A stretch of DNA of 64,000 nt from Hericium rajendrae (taxonomy: Eukaryota; Basidiomycota; Agaricomycetes; Russulales; Hericiaceae). How positions within the stretch are numbered: position 1 is the stretch's first letter; each line of letters begins with the position of its first letter. A program made the translations under genes and the position numbers. Positions 48,692-59,297 of the stretch are shown here, piece after piece. The notes under the pieces are model-generated. The model saw nothing but the letters and a program-made list of their open reading frames with translations. It was not told the DNA's origin and did no database searches. The DNA is taken from assembly GCA_033439255.1 (NCBI GenBank), contig CM065878.1:744001-808000 (forward strand), in the 5' to 3' direction.

Positions 48692-49627
48692 CATGGCAGA
48701 TGGTGCGTCTGAGCGTAGGAGGGTGTATCGACGATGGGGTACGACGACGCCCGCCTATGGAGGTGCCGGTGAGCGGGTCTATTCTTACATTAAGACACTG
48801 TGTAGTACGCATACGCTGCGCGGACAGCATGGACATTGTGCATTGTTAGATAATTAATGATTCTGGATTTCGCGGTTCTGGAGCTATTGCCTTGTTGTTA
48901 TCCTGCTCGAGGAAGGAAAAGTATAAATTTGGATGGCCCATAGCTCCGGATGTCTCGAGGTGCGTCGCGGAGCTCGATACCGGGCAGCTGTAGCTGATGG
49001 GATTCCTCACGGCTGGTATCACATCATTGGCGTCCAGCAGAGTAGCAGCCTTACTCAACCAGGACATCGGGTCACTTAGCGCTTCTTGCATCGTCGAAAC
49101 AGGGCGCTGGTTCCGCCACGATGAGAGAGCAGCCTATTAATCTCGGAGTGCCACCGTTCGACGAATATGACGCATATACGCCCGTCCGTGGTCGCACTAA
49201 CTGCAATGCGCTGTCGGTGCGTTTTGATTACTATACTGCAGTTGCGATCTGGTTGCGATTCCGTCTTTCCACGACTCCAACGGAGCATGATCTGACGACA
49301 TGAGATCACGTACATAGCTAGAGTAACGCCGTCCGTATCTCCGTCGACATGATCACGCACATGGCTAACATCGTTTGTATCTCCGTAGCAAAGTTACTCA
49401 TTCCTCGGCGGAACTGATACTTTCAGGCGATCGGAGCTGATGACAATCTTACAGTAAATGGAGAGGCGTAACTCACGCAGTTCTTGATAATTTGCAGACT
49501 GCTGGTATGTAAGTATGCACATGATCTCATGATGGTGGTGACTGATGCTAGCTGATGCTCGACTCGAAGCGTCGCAGCTCTTAGCGCGGCATAGCTATAG
49601 ACAGGTCGCACATGCGGCACGCCCCCC
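48692..49627. other. intergenic, nothing recognised
   Basis: About 940 bp. No conserved frame. Confidence 0.4.
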
Positions 49628-49752
49628 CTTCGACGACCAATTCTCATGTGTATTGACAATCCCCATTAATCCATAACACAGCATGTCGCCTTCCAACGAC
49701 CAATTACCCTGTGTATTGGAATACTGCATTAGTCCACAACACAGAGTGCTCG
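49628..49752. repeat. imperfect tandem duplication, ~62 bp unit
   Basis: Two units each starting near CTTC(C)-ACGACCAATT and containing TGTGTATTG and CA(T/C)AACACAG, starting at about 49628 and 49690. Diverged at several positions; just upstream of DLH copy 2. Confidence 0.6.
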
Positions 49753-49937
49753 TCCTTGGCGCGATTGCTCCGCCGTCGACGTTCATCGCTCGTCCTCAAA
49801 TCAGCCGATGAGTAAGTACGCTCGTGACCAAATCTGACTGAAGGAGTGGAAGAAGATGCGAATCGAAAAAAGGTATTTAACATGTCAAACTCTCACCGTA
49901 GAGCTCATCTTCCACCCTTGGGCATTTTCCTCTCGGC

Positions 49938-51043
49938 ATGTCTTCCGAACGCGTCCTCGCTTCTCCTCCTGGCGAGTGCTGCACGAAGACGGTGCAGCAC
50001 GCTGGCGAGGCTGTCGGCGTATGGGAGCAGATCAGCTCCATGAAAACCTATGTATCCTATCCCGCGAAGAAGAGCGACACCTACGACCGCGTTATACTCT
50101 ACTTTGCGGACGTATTCGGCCCAGAGTATATCAACAATCAGCTCATCATGGACTGGTTCGCGTCGAAGGGTATGTGATCTCCCCGCGTTGTACGATGTCT
50201 TTTTGACGAAGCTCTGCGACAGGCTACTTGGTCGTGAGCCCGGACTACATGGAAGGCGATCCCGCCTTCCATCACCTTGACAGGCTCCAGCGCCCTGATT
50301 TCGATATTGCTGCATGGGTCACCGAATGGATCATGCCGAAGCGCATCCGCGCGAATGATCTGGTGCCGTCCTGGTTGGACGCCGCGAAGGCCAAATACGG
50401 TATTATTGCGATCTCACCTTCTCATCCTCGTTATTGAGACGACTCGACTCAGGAAACGAGAGTACAAACTATTTTGCGGTGGGATATTGCTTCGGCGCGC
50501 CTGATGTCTTAAAGCTATGTGCGACAGAGTGGCTGGCTGCAGGTACGAGCAACTTCTGCAAAGAACGGCATGGTTTCTGACACGTTATCTCGCTCCCAGC
50601 TGCCTTGTCCCATCCTTCGTTCTTGAACGAGGAGCATTTCGAGAATGTCAAGAGTCAGTAAGATGTTCATGATCTCTGAATCGCGTTACTGACCGGTTCG
50701 TCCAGAGCCACTTATCATTTCCTGCGCGGGTACGTACTTTGTTTTATCATGCGGTTGTCAGGGAATTGATCAAAAATATGCGCAGAGCACGACGTCGCGT
50801 TTCCGACTGAATCGCGCCGCAAAGCGGAGGATATCCTCGCCCGCATCAAAGCTGAATATCACATCAGGGTGTTTGCGAAAGTCGAGCACGGTTTCGCGGT
50901 GAAATGCGATCTCAGTGTGCCTCATGAAAGTAAGTCTCCACCGCTGAGTAAAGGGAAATTCGATACTAAGTAGGGACACAGAATGGGCTAAGGAGCAGAG
51001 CGCCATGAGCACCATTGATTGGTTTGACAGATTCAGCCAGTAA
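49938..51043 (+). CDS. dienelactone hydrolase family protein (copy 2)
   Basis: Paralogue of the hydrolase at 620-1655. Exons: 49938-50169, 50223-50399, 50453-50542, 50600-50653, 50706-50729, 50786-50929, 50982-51043, giving 260 residues. Exon lengths 232, 54, 24, 144 and 62 are identical to copy 1; only the second exon of copy 1 (246) is here split by an extra intron after K-Y-G into 177 and 90, with seven additional residues. Nucleophile G-Y-C-F-G, acid E-H-D and base E-H-G-F are all present. The N-terminus M-S-S-E-R-V-L-A-S-P-P-G-E-C-C-T-K-T-V-Q-H is very close to copy 1. Substrate unknown. A TATTTAA-like box lies about 70 bp upstream of the ATG. Confidence 0.9.
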
Positions 51044-51599
51044 AGCACGCTTGACGAGGTCCAGGAAGGTTTGGACCATGTACAATTAGGCTGCGGATTT
51101 TGTACACGTTGAATCACCACTCTCATGTAGAATGTCATACAGTGAGAGATGGAATATTTACAGTTCCTGACCGGTGTAGCACTTGGTACACACAGGTTTG
51201 GAGTATAAGTACACGGTCGTCGAAAGTTGAAACGGCGTTGTCAGACGCGCTCCCGACGCGCTCTCGTTTGACGCCACTTTCGCGCTTGCTTAGTCATCAA
51301 TATCGCGTCCGCCTTTCGGTGGACGCGAGCCGCCTCGAGCGGCTCTCACACTTCATCTAAGGCGCGTTGTCCGTATATCAGTGAAGGTCAGTCGGCTCTC
51401 GGAGTCTTTCCTTGACTAGGGCTAACCTGGCCATGTTCGTAGGTCTGATTCTGAGAGTCCGGACCGGACAAGGCTCATCGCGAGGCGTTTTAATTTGGCA
51501 AGTCGAAGTGTTCCCAGTGCTATGACACTACTGGAACTGTAACTTATGTGATCGACATCCAGGACATTGTGCTTTTCCGGAAGCAGGTCTGTCGTAGTT
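51044..51599. other. intergenic with two adjacent hairpins
   Basis: About 555 bp. At 51304-51327 CGCGTCCGCC and GGTGGACGCG can form a 10-bp stem with one mismatch and a 4-nt loop; at 51328-51344 AGCCGC-CTCGA-GCGGCT is perfect. No gene. Confidence 0.5.
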
Positions 51600-53910
51600 A
51601 TGTCTATCCCGCTTCCAGATCCCAAGCCCATTCTTCCGAACCCACCGAGATGGGAACCCTCTTCCGATCCCGCGTCTATCCACATACCAGGTCTTGACAA
51701 CACCGCATCTGTCCATGATCAGATAGACCAGATCGAACAGCTTATTACTATGAAGCTGCAGGCTCGTATTACGCATGTTCGTTTCTTGGCCGAGGCGTGC
51801 TCATTTTGCTTGGTGTCCCTAGAACATCGACGCGAATTTCTCGAAGATGCAGCAAATTATGTCCAGTAGACTGTTGCCTGCATTCAAGAAATATGCTGTG
51901 GGTACGCAACCAGTCCGAGAGGCAGCCAAGGTGCGTTCCAATGCGTTCAAGTTTACGCGCATCTCACCTCCACACCAGTTCTGGACGTCATTCTACGAAC
52001 AAGCAGCTCAAATCCGCATTCCCACTTATGAGGACTATTCTTCTATGCATGATCCATCGTCTCAGACCTCTCGCACTGAGGATGAACAAGAATCAGAACA
52101 TACCGTATCTTCGTACGAACACGAAGCAAATACAACTCCACAGCCCCATCCGGACACCAGTACCGCATCGCTCGATCCCTTCCATCCCGAATCTTCCTTT
52201 CTTCCCGCGCAAGCCATCTCATCTACCCCTGCTGCCAAATCGCGCTCTCGCATTGAGCGGCATGAACAGAATCCACATGATACATTCACCACGCAAGGCT
52301 CCGACCCGTCATGGACAACATCGCTCGAGTCGCCGATGGTCAGGTTGGACCGAGACCTCCGCGAGTTCACGAGGGCGGAACAGATGTCAGGCTCTGATAC
52401 CATGAATTCCTCTCAAGACTACGTGGACAACACTTTCGACGAGACGATCCACGCTCGCAGCTCTAGATATACCCAATCGCAAGAGGCGGATACCACTCAA
52501 ACCCCGTCTGAGCTTCGAACACGGTCTCCCTCCCCATCTAAGGGCAAGTCGCGTGCTCAGTCATCCCTACGCGTCGACGTCCTCCGAAGCGGCGCTGCTA
52601 CCTCGCCGCTCAAAGTCCGCAAACCCAAGACGCCTGTGACAGTATCGAAGAATCCTTACCTCCCTTCGGGTACGCAGCCGCGCGACTGGTCTGGCGTCGT
52701 CGATCTGCGCGATCCCAATGTCCTGACGCCTCGACGGCCATCAGCCCGAGGAGGAAACATCCTTAGCAGAAAGGACGATATGCCTGACGACGACGACGAC
52801 GACGATGATTGGGATCTGCCTCCAGGCATGTCCCCGCCAATGATGATGGACATCGCGCGGCTGCCCCAACTGGGGCGCACACCGGGCAAAGACGCAGCTG
52901 CGCGCATCGGGCGCGACCTCGTCGATGCCCAAAGCCTCTTCAACCGGGCTCCGTCAAACTCTGTGACAGACTCATCATCTTCGTACCAATATAACGCCTC
53001 TGGTTGGGATCCGGCGCGTAAGGTGGAATCGAGTATGAGCTCGGCACCGACACCGCCATCGTTGTCGAGGTATACGCGGCGCGCATACCCTGAGAGCGAG
53101 AGCGGGAGCATGGTAGCGGACGCCACTCTGGAGAGTATGATACGGCGAGTTGGGCTCATGGGGTATCAGCAGGAGCAGCCGTCGGCTTCTGGTTCTGGAT
53201 CGCATCTGGGATCGACTGCTGCTGCATCCGGACTCGCTCCCGCACCTGCATCTGGTTCTATGGCATCTACACCACGCTTCACGGAGCAAACATTTGTGCC
53301 AGCCTCAGGATTAATACCGGCTACATTCCTTGTCACACCGGTCCCACCCCTGCAGCCGCGCCATGTGCCTGCTTCTACTGCATATCCACCATCTCCACCC
53401 ACGGCCCCTCTTCCCGCCTCCAACTCGCCCTCACCCATTCCCGAAGCAGACCTCTCCGTCGGTTCCATCGGCTCCGCGTCCTCCACCGACTCGCTCGACG
53501 AATATGAGGAGATCCACAACACCGCGCACCCGTCCGCGGCGTTCCTGATGGCGTCGCGCCAGCGCGGGCAGAACGACGCAGACGACTCGTTCGGGAGCTC
53601 GAACGACAGCGCGGACTCCGACTTTGACGACGACGGCGCGGTGCACCCGTTCGCGCGCGCGGTGGAGGACGACGCGCTGTCGGATGAGGACGAGTCGTTC
53701 GATGTGCCGCGCGCGGAGGAGGAGACCGTGTTTGGCGTGCCGCCGGCGGAGCGGGCGCAGCGCGAGCGCGAGCGGCTGAGTGTGGCGGGCGGGGGGATCA
53801 GGATGATGGGGCAGGAGCTGTTGGAGGATACGATACAGGCGCAGCGGGCGGGCTTGGTGCAGGAGAGTCCGACCCCGTGGGTTCCGCAAGGCGGCGAGAG
53901 AGAGAGTTAG
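51600..53910 (+). CDS. ASK1: DASH complex subunit ASK1
   Basis: Subunit of the DASH/Dam1 ring that couples kinetochores to microtubules. Exons are 51600-51761, 51823-51930 and 51979-53910, 733 residues. The conserved core is D-Q-I-D-Q-I-E-Q-L-I-T-M-K-L-Q spliced to N-I-D-A-N-F-S-K-M-Q-Q-I-M-S-S-R-L-L-P-A-F-K-K-Y-A, then P-V-R-E-A-A-K spliced to F-W-T-S-F-Y-E-Q-A-A-Q-I-R-I-P. The first intron appears to have a GC donor (CAG|GCTCGT), since no GT donor keeps the frame. The rest is a long Ser/Thr/Pro-rich region with acidic runs, normal in basidiomycete Ask1. The C-terminal block M-M-G-Q-E-L-L-E-D-T and P-T-P-W-V-P-Q-G-G recurs as a relic at 58221, because the downstream segment is duplicated. 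Confidence 0.88.
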
Positions 53911-54610
53911 ATGGCTTTTTGTGATTTCCTGTCTTCTTTCATTGCAATTGTGGAATCATGCTTGATCAAAGTATCTCCCGGGTTCGGGACAGTAAGTATT
54001 AGAAGCACTTGAGCCGGGCGCTTAATTCAGCGCAAACGCATGAACTTAGACGCTCATCGACATCCTTTGACTTCCGAAGCGTTCATTCGGACGAGTTCAA
54101 CACTGATTCACTCAGTTTCCTCCTCGACACCACGGCGACGGTATTCACTGAGCAAATGCAAGTATTTCTATCCGCCGTATGATGAGCTCTTTCGGATGGC
54201 AGCTACTACTTAGATCCATTGATGTCGCAGTGGTATCTGCGTCACAGCCGACACTTCGCACCGAGGCTGGGATGGTGCGCACTTGGCTGTACTCACGTCC
54301 AAGGATACCTGTTTTCTCAAGTGCAGCTGAACATACCTGACGACTCTGCTGTGGTACAGGTTTCTGATACTGTGCTAAATGAATTACACGCCCGCTCAAT
54401 TTGTGATCCCATTGATATGATTGTTCATCGTTATGTGGAGCCTTGTCAAAGCCATGCACGGTCATCCCATCGCCCACTATATGTTCTTATCTGCGAGCCT
54501 TGACAACCTGGATCTAGCGCTAGGACAACGCGTAGCCTCATCACTGGCACTCAGGATCGGTGTTGTATGGCTTACAATGGGGTTGTGAGTGCATTTGTTC
54601 TAATTCATTG
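53911..54610. other. intergenic within duplicated block
   Basis: About 700 bp, aligned with 58376-59090 but with many differences. No frame. Confidence 0.5.
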
Positions 54611-54615
54611 GTAAG

Positions 54616-54622
54616 TATATAT
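54616..54622 (+). promoter_or_regulatory. TATA box, family member 4
   Basis: TATATAT 203 bp upstream of the ATG at 54819. Confidence 0.6.
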
Positions 54623-54818
54623 GCCCTCGCCTCGCATCCGTCGCATCTTTTGACGTCGTCCCCCCGTCGTCCCTTAACTCTCTTTCTTTTCTGCCCGCTG
54701 GCGGGACTGCTTTTTTATTTTTCTTTCATTACCCAGTTGATCTGGTTTTGTGCTTCATATTCAACTGCTAAATTGACAGCTTCTGCTAGTCTTCTGTAAC
54801 GTTGCTCAACGGCAACAT

Positions 54819-57324
54819 ATGCCTCCTCTAGATCTCATCTCTCACAAACGGTGGTTCTTACGTTTCGGTGCTGAAGAGGACGGTACGCCCTAATGCCAAT
54901 CTTGAACTTGGTCAACTGAAACCTGTAATTTCCTGCATCAGATTCCTCTTCCCTCGTCGCACGTCGACCTATAATCACACCTTCAGATGTGCTCAGTCAT
55001 GGCAGACCAACCTCAAAAAGCACATCTGATCGGGCCAAGGTGCGCATGGTGGGTCCACCAGTGGTGCCGCCACCAAGGAAAACCAGTAGCACGGAATCTT
55101 CCACAATCTCTCTTTCGAGTTTGGACCTCGGCCACGGGCCCGTAGTTAACCCAACGCCAAGTGATACAGCCCCGCTGTTGTCGTCGAGCCTTGACCTCGG
55201 CCACGGACCCGTAGTCAATCCAACGCTGAGTTCGAGCACCACAAGGTCCGCGCTTCCTTTCTATACCCCGCCCTAGCCTTAAGCTCCTCCCAGCCCAACC
55301 TCAATCGACGTTATTACCTCCGCGCCGAAGCCCTCGGACTCCGTGACGAGCACGTCCAGCTCCTCCACGGAAACCCAGTCCGGGATCTCCTCTGCTCTTG
55401 GTTCTCCTGCCTCTGGCACAGACACATCTACCTCGAATACGGATTCATCGACCTCTATCCCAGATTTTACTTTAATGACATTTTCCTCCACCTCGGACGC
55501 ATCTACTCCTACCTCGAACACACCTACTCCTACCTCAGGCACACCTATCCCTACCTCAAACACATCTACTCCTGCCTCGGATGGCCCGACCTCTACAACA
55601 GACTCGCCTTCGTCTTCATCTTCCGAACCCACAACTTCGAGCGGTTCCGACTCTTCCCGCAGCCAATCGACGAGCACGAAATCTTCAGCAGATACCGACA
55701 CAAATGAAAATACTACGCAAACAAGCACGTCTGACCGACCTACGCAGTCGGTTACGTCGGACCGATCTACGGAGCCGCGTACGTCTAACCAACCCTCGCG
55801 GACAATTACGTCTGATCAACCGGACCAGACAGATGAGCCCGACGACCCTGGAGACGATGGAGATAATGGCGATCCTGGGAACGGCAGTGGCAACAGCGGA
55901 GGAGGCAGCAGCGAAGGAGGCAGCAGCAGCGGAGGAGGCGGGAGTAGCGGAGGAGACGGTAGCAGCGGTGGTGGAAGCGGTAGCGGCGGAGACGGCGGCG
56001 GAAGTAGTGGAGGCGGCGGAGGAAGCAGTGGAGGTGGAGAAAACGGCGACGGTGGAGGAAGCGGCGACGGTGGAGGAAGCGGCGACGGTGGAGGCGGCAG
56101 CGGAGGAGGCGGCAGCGGAGGTGACGGCAGCGGAGGTGGCGGATCAGGTGGGGCAGGGGCAGGGGCAGGAGGAGCAGCAGGAGACGATGGGGACGGAGAA
56201 GATGAACCGACAGCAAGTGGCTCTGCATCTGTCTCTATTACCAAGTCCGTGCAGTCGGCGAGTAAATCCGAATCCAAGTCTGCTAGCAAGTCCCGATCCT
56301 CCACTACATCCCAATCGCAGTCCACGAGCAAATCCGAGTCCAAGTCCAAATCAAGTTCCAAGCCGTCGCGACCGAATTCATTCAGCGTCAACTTCTCGTT
56401 CACTGTTGGGTCTGCTCCCACTTTGACAGACCCTGGCACGCTGCCGACAGGGACAAAGACCAGCGCGAAGCCCAGCAAGACCTCGAACCCAAGTGATAGC
56501 GGCGAGACCGAGACCGCGCGGCCAAGCAGGACACGCTCCAACTCGTCATTGACTTCGACAAATACCCACAGACTCACTTCTCAAACTGCATCTACGTCTA
56601 AAGGGCGAAGCAAGACACTTACACCTACCCTATCCACGTCTGGTTCTTCCACGTCATCGCCAATTTCCACCGCAGATGATAGCCAGTCTGACAATGATCC
56701 TGGCCCGACTGATGATCCCACTTCAACTGACGATCCCAACCTAACCGACGATCCCGCTTCAACCGACGCCCCTACCCTGACCGACGACCCCGTCTCAACT
56801 GATGATCCCGCTCCGACTGACGATCCCGATCCAGATAACGGCGATGGAGGTCAGAATAACAACGGAGATCAGAGTGATAGCGTCTCGACCACTGACGGCT
56901 TCGATGCGACGTCCCTATCATTGGGCTCGTCGAGCACGAAAGACTCAACTTCAGGGTCGGAGTCTCCGTCCGCCCTTCCCGATGGATCAAACGATGATCT
57001 CTCGTATGTCTTTCTTCTCTGCATGATTCATAGACGAGTCTATTCATAAATTGCCATTGGATAGCGTCAGACATGTCCCTCTCAACCTCTTGACAGGCCC
57101 GGCGCACAACCTTCCTGGGGAAAATGTGGGCCTGCTTGGCATGCCGTACGTGCTTCACTTCTCTCTTATTCTTCTCCACTCTTGAACATCATCCTAGACA
57201 TACCGAGACTTCCAACGGTACAGGCGACGTCTTCTTACTCTTTTCGCTCATGGGTATAATTGTTCTTTTATTCCTGCTCTTTGTCTCTCGACGCCACGGT
57301 CGCAGACCAAGTCTAGATATATGA
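54819..57324 (+). CDS. Ser/Thr/Gly-rich single-pass membrane protein (family member 4)
   Basis: Function unknown; duplicate of member 5. Exon 1 54819-54882 (M-P-P-L-D-L-I-S-H-K-R-W-F-L-R-F-G), exon 2 54942-57003, exon 3 57065-57145, exon 4 57198-57324. Exon 2 carries two in-frame stops (TAG 55274, TAA 55280). A 48-bp GT-AG unit at 55246-55293 would remove both and keep frame, giving 761 residues; otherwise the copy is interrupted. L-G-H-G-P-V-V-N-P-T is repeated near the start. A Gly/Ser tract, then S-F-S-V-N-F-S-F-T-V-G-S-A-P-T-L-T-D, then D-D-P repeats. Exon 3 encodes V-P-L-N-L-L-T-G-P-A-H with N-V-G-L-L-G-M, and exon 4 the anchor (V-F-L-L-F-S-L-M-G-I-I-V-L-L-F-L-L-F-V) and a basic tail S-R-R-H-G-R-R. 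Confidence 0.72.
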
Positions 57325-58220
57325 AACATCTGTCATTATGAGGAACTTTGCTACGGGATAAATCAGGCCGATATGCAGTCAAGTCAGTCATTTGTCCATA
57401 AGTTCTCCGGTTCGAACTGGAGTACAGGAACAGAGGTCCAGAGGCTAAAGTCGAAACATGTCATGTATTTGCTCATGGGTTGGAAGAAATCAGCAATTCA
57501 AACACTAATGCAAGTCCATACCTACCTGATTGTAATTCCTCGAGACTGGATTATGCCACGCAATTGTAGGGACATACAGTACATTGCTGATCACCTTCCG
57601 ATGGTCCCACACGGCTCGTAGTCCTCGTTTGTTTCGATTAGATATACCTTTCCATCCTTCGAGTCGATTGGCACGAACATGCGCCCACAAAGCACAAACT
57701 GCTTGGCCAGCTGTGCCTTCAACGCAACATCTGCATACTTCGCCTTGCGCCCTACTTTCAATTCGAGGAGCCGATGTGAACCTAGGACTCGGAAGTGCGC
57801 AAAGCGATTGGAGCGCGGTTATATCTGGCGGCTTAATGAAGATTGTCTTCATATCCTGCATTAGCCAGACGACTTGTTGTTTCTAGTCTTCCAGAGGCAG
57901 CTGAGAATAGATGAGCACTCGACCGTCATGCCTCAGGATCGTCTCATCTGATGCTGGATCCGTCCGCTACACCAGCCCTGGACGTCCTTCCAGTCGCCCA
58001 TCAGGCCGAGGCCGCGCCCGCGCCCTTCCGCGATGGCATCTTGCTCTCGATCATAAGTACTCTTCCCTACACGGCCATGTGGTATTCTCAATATCGCGAC
58101 ATATGCGAAGCAAGATACGAACTTATCATAAGGCCATGACGTCGCCCAGAGGCGCCTATTCGAGGACGTCTGGTCGATCCCTCTTATCCTTCGGCATCAT
58201 GAACTCCCTTACCATTTGAC
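57325..58220. other. intergenic, partly outside the duplication
   Basis: 57396-58220 has no counterpart in the other block. A plus-strand frame at 57951-58139 is protein-like in composition but has no recognised family and no complete gene; it may be a relic. Confidence 0.4.
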
Positions 58221-58375
58221 GCAGCGCGAGCGCGAGCGGCTGAGTATGCGGACGGGGTGGATCAGGATGATGGGGCAGGAACTGTTGGAGGATACGAGAC
58301 AGGTGCAGCGCGCGGGCTTGGTGCATGAGAGTCCGACTCCGTGGGCTCCGCAAGGCGGCGAAAGAGATAGTCAAA
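58221..58375 (+). pseudogene. duplicated 3' fragment of ASK1
   Basis: Matches the last ~155 bp of ASK1 (R-E-R-E-R-L-S, then W-I-R-M-M-G-Q-E-L-L-E-D-T and P-T-P-W-A-P-Q-G-G-E-R-D). No start and no upstream exons, and the original stop is lost (the frame continues past it). It was carried along at the start of the duplicated block and is not a gene by itself. Confidence 0.85.
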
Positions 58376-59097
58376 TGTATTTTTGTGGTCTCCTACCTTT
58401 TGCATTGCATTGTATGTTAGAATTGCGTTTCCAAAGTATCTGCTCTTCTCTGGGATTGGCAAAGCAACAGACTTGACCCCGGCGCTTCCTTTGGCGTAAG
58501 CGCGTGCTAGACGCCCAGCCTTCCACGCCGGACTTCTCAACCGCAACGTTCACTCGGTCATCAAGCTCATCAAGCTCAAGTGCAGCGTTCATTGATTCAC
58601 TACTAGTACTCATTTTGACCACGGTCCTCACTGCGGCAATGCAAGTGTTTTCATTCTGCATACCATGAGCTGCCTGGTACGCCTATTTCCATTGGTGCTG
58701 CAGTGGTCTCTGCGACGTTAAGTTCGCACCGAGACTGGGATGGTGCGCATTTCGCTCAACTTATGTGCAAGGATACCGCTTTTCAGAATGTAGCTGAGCA
58801 TACCTAGCGACTGTGCTGTGGTGCAGGTCTTCAAAACACCGCTCACTACACGCACGCTCAGTCTGCGGTCCCGTTGATACGATCATTCATCGTTGTATGG
58901 ATCCTTGTCAGAGCAATGCACTGCCTTCACCGTCGCCCATCTTATGTCCCTATCTACGAGCCTTGACAGGCCTGACAACCTGGATCTAGCGCTGGAACAA
59001 CACGCAGCCTCAAGGCCTCATTGCTAGCGCTCAAGGAATCGTTGCTACATGGCTTACAATGGCGTTTCGAGTGCATCGGGTCTAGTTCATCGGTAAG

Positions 59098-59106
59098 TAT
59101 ATATAT
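59098..59106 (+). promoter_or_regulatory. TATA box, family member 5
   Basis: TATATATAT 200 bp upstream of the ATG at 59298; the leader between them has no ATG and contains the CCGCTGGCGGGAACC and CCCAGTTGATCTGG blocks. Confidence 0.6.
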
Positions 59107-59297
59107 GCACTCTCGTCGTATCGTTGCATCTTTTGACGTTAATCTCCCCCGTCGTTCCTTAGCTCTTTTTTCAACCCGCTGGCGGGAACCGCTTTTTCAT
59201 TCTTTCATCACCCAGTTGATCTGGTTTGGTACTTCGTATCCGATTGCTAATTTAACAACCCCTGCTAATCTTCTCAAACGTTCATCAACTGCAATAT

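Larger units (their letters stand above)
53757..57395 (+). repeat. segmental duplication, left block
   Basis: Starts inside the 3' end of ASK1 and runs through the intergenic region and Ser/Thr-rich gene 4 to just past its 3' end. Matched by 58221-62010, with strong similarity in the ASK1 end, the promoter (CAACCTGGATCTAGCGCT, TATA box), exon 1, C-terminal exons and the 3' flank (CTTTGCTACGGGAT). Confidence 0.8.

Noticed and set aside
47363-48694. 443-residue antisense frame over the Skt5 gene
   Set aside because: Codon-bias shadow; the plus strand encodes clear SEL1 repeats and a CaaX end.
57405-57432. tRNA T-arm-like CCGGTTCGAACTGG
   Set aside because: No acceptor stem, D-arm or A-box in the correct positions.
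57951-58139. Plus-strand frame with Pro/Ala composition before the ASK1 relic
   Set aside because: No family recognised, no introns or upstream exons that extend it; could be a relic but not supportable as a gene.
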